Shown here piece after piece: positions 34,728-48,898 of a DNA stretch of 64,000 bases. Made by a program: the position numbers and the translations under genes. The notes under the pieces were generated by a model. The model was not told the DNA's origin, searched no databases, and was given only the letters and a program-made list of their open reading frames with translations. Positions within the stretch are counted from its first letter, which is position 1. The number at the start of each line of letters is the position of its first letter. Source of the DNA: Myxococcales bacterium (GTDB lineage: Bacteria; Myxococcota_A; Polyangia; Palsa-1104); the NCBI GenBank assembly GCA_003170275.1, contig PNAM01000114.1:30286-94285 (forward strand), given 5' to 3'.

Positions 34728-34797
34728 GAGCGGGCGGTCTGCCTTCCTGGATTCTCACCCCCCAAGAGTCCGGTGAGCGACCCGCCCGCTCTTTTTT
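34728..34797 (+). ncRNA. Structured RNA candidate ending in an intrinsic terminator
   Basis: GAGCGGGCGG (34728-34737) pairs perfectly with CCGCCCGCTC (34782-34791), followed by six T, the form of a Rho-independent terminator. The 44-base interior holds two hairpins that exclude each other: GGATTCT with AGAGTCC (34749-34755 and 34765-34771) and CTCACC with GGTGAG (34754-34759 and 34772-34777). TATCCT at 34715-34720 could be a -10 box. It may be a short sRNA or an attenuator before the pterin dehydratase gene, which starts 81 bases on. A plain terminator for the upstream genes is the simplest alternative. Confidence 0.5.
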
Positions 34798-34878
34798 CTT
34801 ACCGGCCGAGACCCAGCCTTCGCCAGCCTCGGTGGTCGCGGTTGCAAGTTCATCTGAGTCCGCCTATTTGTCGTTTCC

Positions 34879-35208
34879 ATGGGACTCGCCGACAAGAATT
34901 GCGTGCCGTGCCGCGGTGGCGTGCCACCGCTCCCGGCCGAGGCCGTGACCAGCTACCTCGCGCAGCTCGACGGCTGGGAGGCTGTCGACAACCACCACCT
35001 GACCAAGACGTACAAGCTGGCCGACTTCAAGGAGGCGCTCGCCTTCGTGAACCGGATCGGCGCGATGGTCGAGGAGCAGAACCACCACCCGGACATCTAT
35101 TTCGCGTGGGGCAAGGTCCGCATCGACATCTGGACGCACAAGATCAACGGCCTCACGGAGAACGACTTCGTATTCGCCGCCAAGTGCGACGCGCTCCGCG
35201 GGTCGTGA
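34879..35208 (+). CDS. phhB: Pterin-4-alpha-carbinolamine dehydratase
   Basis: A 109-residue protein of the usual PCD size. The active-site stretch is VEEQNHHPDIYFAWGKVRID, with the HH pair that binds the carbinolamine, and the core begins LAQLDGWEAVDNHHLTKTY. The enzyme dehydrates 4a-hydroxytetrahydropterin after aromatic amino acid hydroxylation, and some members also act in molybdopterin or folate contexts. No aromatic hydroxylase gene is near, so the local role is open. Confidence 0.9.
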   Translation: MGLADKNCVPCRGGVPPLPAEAVTSYLAQLDGWEAVDNHHLTKTYKLADFKEALAFVNRIGAMVEEQNHHPDIYFAWGKVRIDIWTHKINGLTENDFVFAAKCDALRGS

Positions 35209-35496
35209 GCCGACGCAGGGAAAGCGATTCCTTCTCCCAAAGGGAGAACCGCAGCAAGCGGTAGGTCTCTAACGTGCGCAGGCCGGCAGTCGGCCGCTCG
35301 GATGTTCAAGGGCGCACGCGCAAATGGCGTCGATCAAGAACTGCCGTCGCACTCTCTTGTACCGCGAAGCGTAGGCGAGACCTGCGAGCTAGCAAGCGCT
35401 GCGTTCATATTAGTCGAGGGCGGTCATTGCGGAACTATCGACAGGATGGTGCAGAAAGTTGCCTGCCAAGCATTACCCCGCCGGGGCTAAGACCGG

Positions 35497-35733
35497 CTAG
35501 GCATCCGGCGATTCCAGTCGCTCGAGCGCCGCTTTGAGCCGGGAGATCCGCGCTTTGAGAAGCCTGATCGCGACCGGGTAGCTCGTTTCATCAAGGATCG
35601 CCTGCAGTCGCCCGTGCATGTGCTTTACGGTGTACTTCTCACCGACGTGGTCGACCGTCTTGATCGGGTTGTTCTGCATCGCGTCGATGTACTTGTCGAC
35701 GTCGGTAACCGTTCGAAGCGGAGTACCAGCCAT
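35497..35733 (-). CDS. Small unknown helical protein
   Basis: A 78-residue protein, acidic N-terminus then basic helices (VAIRLLKARISRLKAALERL), probably a short coiled coil. A strong ribosome site (AAAGGGGGGAG) precedes the ATG on the minus strand. No family recognised. It lies downstream, on the same strand, of the three-gene unknown operon but with a 90-base gap. Confidence 0.55.
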   Translation of the reverse strand: MAGTPLRTVTDVDKYIDAMQNNPIKTVDHVGEKYTVKHMHGRLQAILDETSYPVAIRLLKARISRLKAALERLESPDA

Positions 35734-35823
35734 CTGCTCCCCCCTTTGAGGAAGTGAGCATATCTCGGTTTGCTCTGGTGCGCGAGTGGCTGAACGCGAC
35801 GGAATGCCGCACGATAACTGGTT

Positions 35824-36567
35824 CTATTCGTCGCCGTCGTTGTCAGGCAGCGCCGTGTGATCGCCCTCGGTTAGAGCCCCCGCCGGGGATGGCTCAATCT
35901 CCGTACGCCACATGCGCGGCAACCATTCGTGTTCCGCCTTGGAAATATCGTATCGTCCTGGCCGACAAAGAATGTGCTCGATTAGCAGTCCTTCCCTCTG
36001 GGACAGGAACGTTTCGGTTCGGGACGACAAGACGATGACAGAAGTGTCGGCGGTCAGCGCCGCGACGCGTTCCCCCGGCTCGACCTCACCCGCGTCGCAC
36101 GCCACCAAGACGGCCTGAACGCAGAGCGGGAATCCGCCGCCCAGAATCGAGAGCGCCTGGGACACCTTCGTCCATTCAGACGAGCGCTGTTCATTCTGCC
36201 CACCGTGAACTTCTTTGAAGGGCAACTGAGCCGCGATCACAGGCACGCCGAACCCGCTCAGGAGCTGCTTCATCGCAGGTTGAATACCTGCCCGCACGAG
36301 AGGGCTGTCCTTCTTGCGCGGATCTTCTCGGTACACGCGACCAAACGGAGGCGTAACGGCAATAACTCTGACGCCCGAGAGGTCTGGACGCGGCAGAAGG
36401 TTCTTTACGGCGTAGAGTGGCCCGTCGCCCGTTGCAGTGAAGATCACGGCCTTCGACACATGGTTCTTGGCGCACCACTCGAAGGTGGTCTCCAAGCACA
36501 TCTGCATATGGGCGCGACCTTCGCCGACAAAGTATTCCGTCCGTGGTTTCGACGGTAGGCGAGTCAT
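35824..36567 (-). CDS. Pyruvate kinase C-domain-like alpha/beta protein
   Basis: A 247-residue protein that lacks any kinase barrel. EYFVGEGRAHMQMCLETTFE, KAVIFTATGDGPLYAV and VRVIAVTPPFGRVYR resemble the stand-alone PK_C-like fold (pyruvate kinase alpha/beta domain). LCVQAVLVACDAGEVEPGER further fits that fold. In known relatives the role is not settled. A ribosome site (GAAAGGGGACGAG) supports the ATG, which overlaps the stop of the upstream gene by four bases. Confidence 0.6.
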   Translation of the reverse strand: MTRLPSKPRTEYFVGEGRAHMQMCLETTFEWCAKNHVSKAVIFTATGDGPLYAVKNLLPRPDLSGVRVIAVTPPFGRVYREDPRKKDSPLVRAGIQPAMKQLLSGFGVPVIAAQLPFKEVHGGQNEQRSSEWTKVSQALSILGGGFPLCVQAVLVACDAGEVEPGERVAALTADTSVIVLSSRTETFLSQREGLLIEHILCRPGRYDISKAEHEWLPRMWRTEIEPSPAGALTEGDHTALPDNDGDE

Positions 36568-37067
36568 CTCGTCCCCTTTCGGGCAATCGGAAAGTGTCCT
36601 GTTTTTCGGTATGTATCCACCATTTCTACGAACTCGATCGGGGAGATGTTCGTCACGTCCGGTACGCAGTCCGCCGAGGCGATGTGGTTTTCGTCGGGCT
36701 CCGTCTTCAGGCACACGTGATGGCCACTCATCGCGTCGAGGTCGAAGCGAAAGTGGGTTTCCCCTCGGAGGTCGCCGTAGTGGTTCACGTAGTGGATTCG
36801 ATGCCAGCCTAGTCCGGTGTCGTCGGCCCGTTCTGACCGAACGATTCGTAACGTATGGCGGTCTTCAAAATGGTATTCGAGGGAGAGCCGTATTCCTGCG
36901 ATCCCGTTAGAGCCTTTGGGCCAGATCCTGGGTCCGCCCTCGTCGGTGAAGCTGCCAGGCCCACACAACCGCACTCGCGCAATCACGCCCGGATAAAAAC
37001 GCTCCCAATACTTTTCCATTTTCGCGTGAATCGCCATGCGCGGGACGCCGTAGTTGACCAGAACCAT
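36564..37067 (-). CDS. Unknown protein, possibly DUF6516-like
   Basis: A 167-residue protein; starts 10 and 16 codons later (MAIHAK, MEKYWE) are possible. IRLSLEYHFEDRHTLRIVRS and GETHFRFDLDAMSGHHVCLK recall DUF6516-type small proteins, some of which sit in toxin-antitoxin pairs. That match is weak and made by eye. It overlaps the upstream gene by 85 bases and the downstream PK_C-like gene by four, so all three are probably one operon. Confidence 0.5.
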   Translation of the reverse strand: MVLVNYGVPRMAIHAKMEKYWERFYPGVIARVRLCGPGSFTDEGGPRIWPKGSNGIAGIRLSLEYHFEDRHTLRIVRSERADDTGLGWHRIHYVNHYGDLRGETHFRFDLDAMSGHHVCLKTEPDENHIASADCVPDVTNISPIEFVEMVDTYRKTGHFPIARKGTR

Positions 37068-37381
37068 CCGGAAAAAGAAAGGGCCGCTTCGGCGGCCCCG
37101 TCCATTTGTTCATATGTTTCTTCGTCTCGTTTGGGCGTTTCGTCCTGGCAGAACTCCACGCACCAGCTGTACAGTTCAAGCCAGCGCTCAATCAAACGGT
37201 TCGCACTCGACAGCTCTCCCGCCAGGATCATCTGCGCGATCTGAAGGCGCGCAGGGACATCACCGCGGAGGTTGAACTCCTTCGCGATCTCGCGCTCCAC
37301 GTCGCTCATGTTGTTCTCGATGCTGTCGGGCGTCTCGACGCAGTCGAGATCCTCTGCATCCATTTTCACTACTGGGTTCAT
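36983..37381 (-). CDS. Unknown small protein
   Basis: A 132-residue protein. The N-terminal half is acidic (MDAEDLDCVETPDSIENNMS) and helical (LQIAQMILAGELSSANRLIE), and the C-terminal half holds the terminator-coded stretch MDGAAEAALSFSGW. No family recognised. A ribosome site (GGGGAGAGG) precedes the ATG. A complete terminator hairpin lies inside its coding sequence, so either the 3' part is not translated as read or the hairpin is an attenuator. Confidence 0.55.
   Translation of the reverse strand: MNPVVKMDAEDLDCVETPDSIENNMSDVEREIAKEFNLRGDVPARLQIAQMILAGELSSANRLIERWLELYSWCVEFCQDETPKRDEETYEQMDGAAEAALSFSGWFWSTTASRAWRFTRKWKSIGSVFIRA
37071..37098 (-). terminator. Intrinsic terminator inside a reading frame
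   Basis: Read on the minus strand: stem GGGCCGC, loop CGAA, stem GCGGCCC, then TTTCTTTTTC. This is a textbook Rho-independent terminator, but it lies within the last third of the first gene of the three-gene operon and just before the start of the second. Confidence 0.7.
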
Positions 37382-37833
37382 CACAGGCCAACCTCTCCCC
37401 AAGTTAAATACCAGTACGGCGAGCACAAGGGGCTGGGTCCTAGGCGGGGGCGGTATTCTCGCATCAGGGCGCAATAACATAGCGCAGTTCCGCCCCGGCA
37501 AGCAACCATCTCTCTCACAGGTACCCCACCTCCCTTAGACGTGTCTACAGCAGACTTCGTTCCAGGGGGCGGTGACTATACGTTGTCATACATTGCATGA
37601 TCCGGCAATCAAACAGGAAATCCGGTCGCGGTCTGTACCACTGACTTCGGCGCCTGTAAAGGGGAGGACCTTGGGAAGCAGGTCTGCCATCCCTCTTGGT
37701 GCGCGGTGGTCCATTTCGTCGTGGCGAAGTGATCCCGGGGGGGTTAGCTCAGGTGACTGGCAGCTCCAGTTTCCGTCGCTGGCCGTGGCCATCCGGGGTG
37801 ACTCTAAAATACAAGCGAGATCATGTGCTTGCA
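37382..37833. other. Gene-free stretch left of the tRNA-Cys fragment
   Basis: About 450 bases with no convincing gene on either strand. The frames that cross it are low in coding character, and one minus-strand frame continues through the antisense of the tRNA fragment. A piece reading GGTTAGCTCAGGTGACTGGC near 37742 resembles a tRNA D arm but does not fold with its surroundings. Confidence 0.5.
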
Positions 37834-37878
37834 CTGCAACTCCGTTATTCCCCGGTTCAAATCCGGGCGGCACCTCCA
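37834..37878 (+). pseudogene. tRNA-Cys (GCA) 3' half: attachment-site scar
   Basis: Begins in the anticodon loop (CTGCAAC, anticodon GCA), continues with stem strand TCCGT, variable TATTC, T arm CCCGG-TTCAAAT-CCGGG, acceptor strand CGGCACC, discriminator T and CCA. The 5' half is absent. A fragment running from the anticodon loop to CCA is what tyrosine-integrase elements leave when they insert into a tRNA gene, so this is a probable att half-site. The Cys identity comes from the GCA anticodon. Confidence 0.72.
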
Positions 37879-37986
37879 GGGACTTAAAGGCGCGGAATGT
37901 CGTGTCTTTTTCTTTGTCTGAAAGACCCATTTCTGGGGGTCTGAGTGGCCGGTTTGGTCCATAGTGGTCCATCGGCGGGAGTTGGC

Positions 37987-38643
37987 TTGTCTGCATACGA
38001 ATGGAAGTCCGATCTGACCGCTGCAGGCGAGGCGCTTCGCGACGGGGGAGATCCCGAGATCGGTGCTCTGGTCGCGCACGCCGCGCACGCCGCCCAGGCT
38101 CTGCACTACCTGGCTGATCTCGATCAGAGCCTGTCCCCGTCAGACCCGATGCCGCTCGGACACGACGGGCAGATCGTCGATCTCGCGCACGCCCGGTGGG
38201 CGACCGGGACCGCGACGACCGCGCTCGATCTCTGCGCTGCGGCGCTCGGAAGACGTCGACTCGGTGGCCCAAAGGCCCCCGCGGGACTGAAGGGCTCGCA
38301 CAAGGAATTCAGTCTTGCAGACCTTGCAAACGGGAAGCATCCGACGACAAGGGCGACCTACGCGAGCAAGCTCACTCCCGATGGAAAGGCGTGGATCGTC
38401 TCCGCATGGGGTGATCCTGGAACCGCAGGTATTCGCGACGTGCGTCACGTCCTCGCTCACGCACGCAGCACGCGACACTTCGAGACTAACCTGACAGTTG
38501 GGCAGCCGACAGCGATCACGCGCACGGGCTTTCCCGTCGGCGGTAGGACGGTGGTCGTTGATCAGATAGTCGTTCAGGCCCGTGACGTGGCTACAAAGTA
38601 CGTCGAGGAATTCCTCAGACTATCGTTGGCGGGCGTCCTCTAG
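37987..38643 (+). CDS. Unknown helical protein
   Basis: A 218-residue protein from a TTG with a ribosome site (CGGGAG) before it; a GTG 14 codons upstream is the alternative. The N-terminal 90 residues are helix-rich and histidine/alanine-rich (LVAHAAHAAQALHYLADLDQ). The C-terminal half has RDVRHVLAHARSTRHFETN and an alternating strand, GGRTVVVDQIVVQARD. No family recognised. It lies just right of the tRNA-Cys fragment. Confidence 0.55.
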   Translation: MSAYEWKSDLTAAGEALRDGGDPEIGALVAHAAHAAQALHYLADLDQSLSPSDPMPLGHDGQIVDLAHARWATGTATTALDLCAAALGRRRLGGPKAPAGLKGSHKEFSLADLANGKHPTTRATYASKLTPDGKAWIVSAWGDPGTAGIRDVRHVLAHARSTRHFETNLTVGQPTAITRTGFPVGGRTVVVDQIVVQARDVATKYVEEFLRLSLAGVL

Positions 38644-38725
38644 GTTGCGGCTGCGCCGCTCTCTTGGCGTCGCTCTTCGGCGCTGTCGAATGTCACCGCC
38701 GCGTGCGACTGTCGAATCAGGAGTG

Positions 38726-38869
38726 ATGGAAATGGACGAGACCCTGCCACCAGAAATCCCGGTCAAAGCCGATTTTTTCGGTGACGTCGAGCGCGCCGGC
38801 ATGAAGCGTCCATCTCGCGTCCGCATTCTTGCCAACCAGTTTCGATCACGACACGCTCGTCTTGGATGA
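38726..38869 (+). CDS. Candidate 47-residue protein
   Basis: A short frame with an AGGAG ribosome site five bases before the ATG. It reads MEMDETLPPEIPVKADFFGD and then a basic tail, KRPSRVRILANQFRSRHARL. The acidic-to-basic layout and the good initiation site make it plausible, but nothing is known of it. Confidence 0.3.
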   Translation: MEMDETLPPEIPVKADFFGDVERAGMKRPSRVRILANQFRSRHARLG

Positions 38870-39171
38870 TTCACCGAAGTGACATCGCCAGGCCGGCGAT
38901 GAAAACATCGCGGGCCAGGGTCATCCCGATGGCATCTTCAAGTGCGGAGTCGCTCGTTTTCGGGTGCTCCAAGGCAACCTGGAGTGGGTCAGGATCGATG
39001 GGCAACCCTTCGCGCAGTGGCCCCGCTCCTGCCATTCTGCCGGGAGGGCGGGCCTGCAATGCCGGTGGTGATCATCGAGTTACATCCTGACGGAGGGACC
39101 GCGCTTTTCACCTGGTTCCGCCCGTGACGGCCACGACGGCGGTCTCCAGACGAAACATCAAGCCTTTCATG
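38870..39171. other. Gene-free stretch upstream of the BREX operon
   Basis: About 300 bases with no convincing coding frame, RNA gene or repeat. It separates the unknown genes on the left from the BREX promoter. Confidence 0.5.
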
Positions 39172-39200
39172 TTTATCCGATAGACGTCTCGGCGTAGAAT
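39172..39200 (+). promoter_or_regulatory. Probable leaderless promoter of the BREX operon
   Basis: TTTATC (39172-39177), a 17-base spacer and TAGAAT (39195-39200) fit a housekeeping promoter. The -10 box ends eight bases before the brxE GTG, so the transcript would begin at or next to the start codon. No ribosome site is present between them, as expected for a leaderless message. Confidence 0.45.
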
Positions 39201-39208
39201 CCCGCCCC

Positions 39209-39775
39209 GTGGAGACCGCGCTTGCTGATGAGATTCTTGCCCTGCAGCTACTCGTCGCCTGGGCGGGCGAAGCGCGCTGTGACCCCCGCAGGTTGGGCTG
39301 GTGGGACACCGACATCGTGGACAAGGCGGGCGGCGGCGACTTCCTGCGCCGGTTGCTGCCCCAGACTCACGCGTGGGCGGCGCTCGAGGCGGTGCGAGAG
39401 GCTGCCCGGCGAACCGACGCGCAGGCCCGTCGGACGATGGCCGATCCCGACCGGATGCGCAGCCTGTTCTTCCTCGGCTTCGAGATCGACGAATGTGTCG
39501 GCGAGCGCCTCGCGGCGCTCAAGCGCGAGGGGCGCTTGCCGTCGGAGGCTCTCTCGTTCCCGATCTCTCTCGACGGGGCATTCGACCGCCGCCTCTTCGA
39601 GGACCGTGTTCGCGCCATCGCCGGTGACGTGCCATCGTTCTCGGTCATCCCCGGTGGTCGCCAGCTCAAGGGCGCGTCCCCCACGTCGACCACCGCGATG
39701 GTGCGGCAGCTCGCAGGCGCCCTGTTGCCGCTCGCCGATCAGTACCCACTGCCGTTTTTCAAGGTGGCCGCGTGA
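39209..39775 (+). CDS. brxE: BREX type 6 protein BrxE
   Basis: A 188-residue protein from a GTG. It begins METALADEILALQLLVAWAG and has WWDTDIVDKAGGGDFLRRLL and LSFPISLDGAFDRRLFEDRV. Identification rests on size and on its place as the first gene of a brxE-brxA-brxB-brxC-pglX-pglZ-brxD-brxHI order, which defines type 6 BREX. BrxE has no assigned biochemical function. The ending overlaps the brxA GTG by four bases. Confidence 0.78.
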   Translation: METALADEILALQLLVAWAGEARCDPRRLGWWDTDIVDKAGGGDFLRRLLPQTHAWAALEAVREAARRTDAQARRTMADPDRMRSLFFLGFEIDECVGERLAALKREGRLPSEALSFPISLDGAFDRRLFEDRVRAIAGDVPSFSVIPGGRQLKGASPTSTTAMVRQLAGALLPLADQYPLPFFKVAA

Positions 39776-40581
39776 ACGAGATCGAGCACGCCGTGCCGCC
39801 GAGAACCCGCGCCCGCGGCACTCGCGGCGACGCCCGGCCGTCGGAGGTCACCGAGGTCCACACCCGCATCCTGCGGCTCGCGCTCGGCATCGAGGAGTCA
39901 CGCGCCTACTGGGCGAACGTCGATCCGGCGATGCGGGCGGAGCAGCGGTCACTGACGGCGTTCGAGCAGCGCTGGTTCGGCGCAAAAAGCCTCGAGCGCG
40001 TTCGAACGCTGCTGCCCAACTTCGCGGCGCGGTACGACAACTACCCAGAGGCACTCGACGTCCTCCGTCGCTGGCGCAGCATGTCACCGCAGGTGCGCCA
40101 GATCATCTGCCACTGGCATCTTCAGCTCGCGGACCCGATCTATCGACAGTTCACCGGCGTGTTCCTCATCGACCGGCGGCAACTTGTCGACGCGCGCTTC
40201 GACCGCCACGCCATCCTGCGCTGGCTCCGCGCCGAGTATCGAGAGCGCTGGGGCGAGGCGACGGTTGTGCAGTTCGCCAGCAAGCTCCTCTCCGCCGCGT
40301 CCGAGGCTGGACTGATCTCACCGAAGCGCGACCCTCGCTCGCTCCTCGTGCCCAAGGTCGCCGACGAAGCACTCGGCTACTTGCTTCACCTGCTGCGCGG
40401 CATCGACTTCCAGGGGACCCTCGTCGACAACCCCTACCTCGCCTCGGTTGGCCTCACCAACGGCGCCCTCGATCAGCGCTTGCGCGGGCTACGAGGTGTG
40501 ACCTTCCGGCGAATGGGCCAGCTCGTCGAGTTCGACTGGGCGTATCCGTCGCTGGCGGCCTGGGAGGAAGCACTACCATGA
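39772..40581 (+). CDS. brxA: BREX protein BrxA (DUF1819)
   Basis: A 269-residue protein. The stretch EVTEVHTRILRLALGIEESR followed by QRSLTAFEQRWFGAKSLERV and VRQIICHWHLQLADPIYRQF matches the DUF1819/BrxA family, a small helical DNA-binding BREX component. RLRGLRGVTFRRMGQLVEFD forms the C-terminal wing. The GTG start lies in the brxE stop, and its stop overlaps brxB in the same manner, so the three are coupled. Confidence 0.87.
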   Translation: MNEIEHAVPPRTRARGTRGDARPSEVTEVHTRILRLALGIEESRAYWANVDPAMRAEQRSLTAFEQRWFGAKSLERVRTLLPNFAARYDNYPEALDVLRRWRSMSPQVRQIICHWHLQLADPIYRQFTGVFLIDRRQLVDARFDRHAILRWLRAEYRERWGEATVVQFASKLLSAASEAGLISPKRDPRSLLVPKVADEALGYLLHLLRGIDFQGTLVDNPYLASVGLTNGALDQRLRGLRGVTFRRMGQLVEFDWAYPSLAAWEEALP

Positions 40582-41216
40582 CGGAGCAGCTCTTCACGGA
40601 GAGCCCGCTCGACGAGGCGGTCGCGGCGCTGCGGCGGGATCTGCTCGCCCCCGATGGGCCGCAAATCTCGACGATGCGCAACTATCGCTTCGCGATCTTG
40701 CCGTATCGCCCGTCGGAGGAGTTCAAGCTCAGGCAGTACATTCGGCGGCTCACCGATGAGCTGAAGGCGGAGGGCTGGGGCGTGCTCGCCATCTCGCTGC
40801 AGAAGCTGCTGCTCGACCGTATCCGCGCCACGGGCGAAGCCAATGTCGCCGCCCTCATCGACCGAGAGCACGTTCTCTACGAGAAGGACCCCGAACGGGC
40901 ACTGGAGCATCTGCGCACCAAGATCGCGCAGCACATCGAGGGCCATAAAGGGATCGCGAGCGACGTCGCCCGTCTCATCAGTGAGTTCGCCGATGCCCAC
41001 CCCGATGCCGCGGATCGCACGCTCATTCTCATCGGGCGCGCCGGGGCGCTCTATCCGTTCTTCCGCACGTCGGCGCTCCTGAAGCACATCGACGGCAAGA
41101 CACGCAACAGCCCCGTCGTGCTGCTCTACCCCGGCGAGCGCAGGGACAAGTCGGCCCTGTCGTTCATGGGCGAGCTGCCTGCCGACCGCGATTATCGGCC
41201 TCGGATCTATCCATGA
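40578..41216 (+). CDS. brxB: BREX protein BrxB (DUF1788)
   Basis: A 212-residue protein. MRNYRFAILPYRPSEEFKLR, WGVLAISLQKLLLDRI and TLILIGRAGALYPFFRTSAL match DUF1788. The C-terminal PVVLLYPGERRDKSALSFMG fits the conserved end of the family. BrxB is needed for BREX defence and is thought to work with BrxC and PglX; its exact role is not settled. Start ATG overlaps the brxA stop (ATGA). A 28-base gap leads to brxC. Confidence 0.88.
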   Translation: MTEQLFTESPLDEAVAALRRDLLAPDGPQISTMRNYRFAILPYRPSEEFKLRQYIRRLTDELKAEGWGVLAISLQKLLLDRIRATGEANVAALIDREHVLYEKDPERALEHLRTKIAQHIEGHKGIASDVARLISEFADAHPDAADRTLILIGRAGALYPFFRTSALLKHIDGKTRNSPVVLLYPGERRDKSALSFMGELPADRDYRPRIYP

Positions 41217-41244
41217 ACTCAGCTTCCAGCCCCCGGGGACCAGC

Positions 41245-44868
<3,624 letters not shown>

Positions 44869-44875
44869 TGACGCC

Positions 44876-48890
<4,015 letters not shown>

Positions 48891-48898
<8 letters not shown>

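Noticed and set aside
37735..37765. A second tRNA-like piece (GGTTAGCTCAGGTGACTGGC) left of the tRNA-Cys fragment
   Set aside because: No matching acceptor, anticodon or T arm; the D-arm likeness is probably chance.
37586..38272. A minus-strand frame with the text EVPPGFEPGNNGVAVQ
   Set aside because: This is the translated antisense of the tRNA-Cys fragment, a known artefact, and not a protein.
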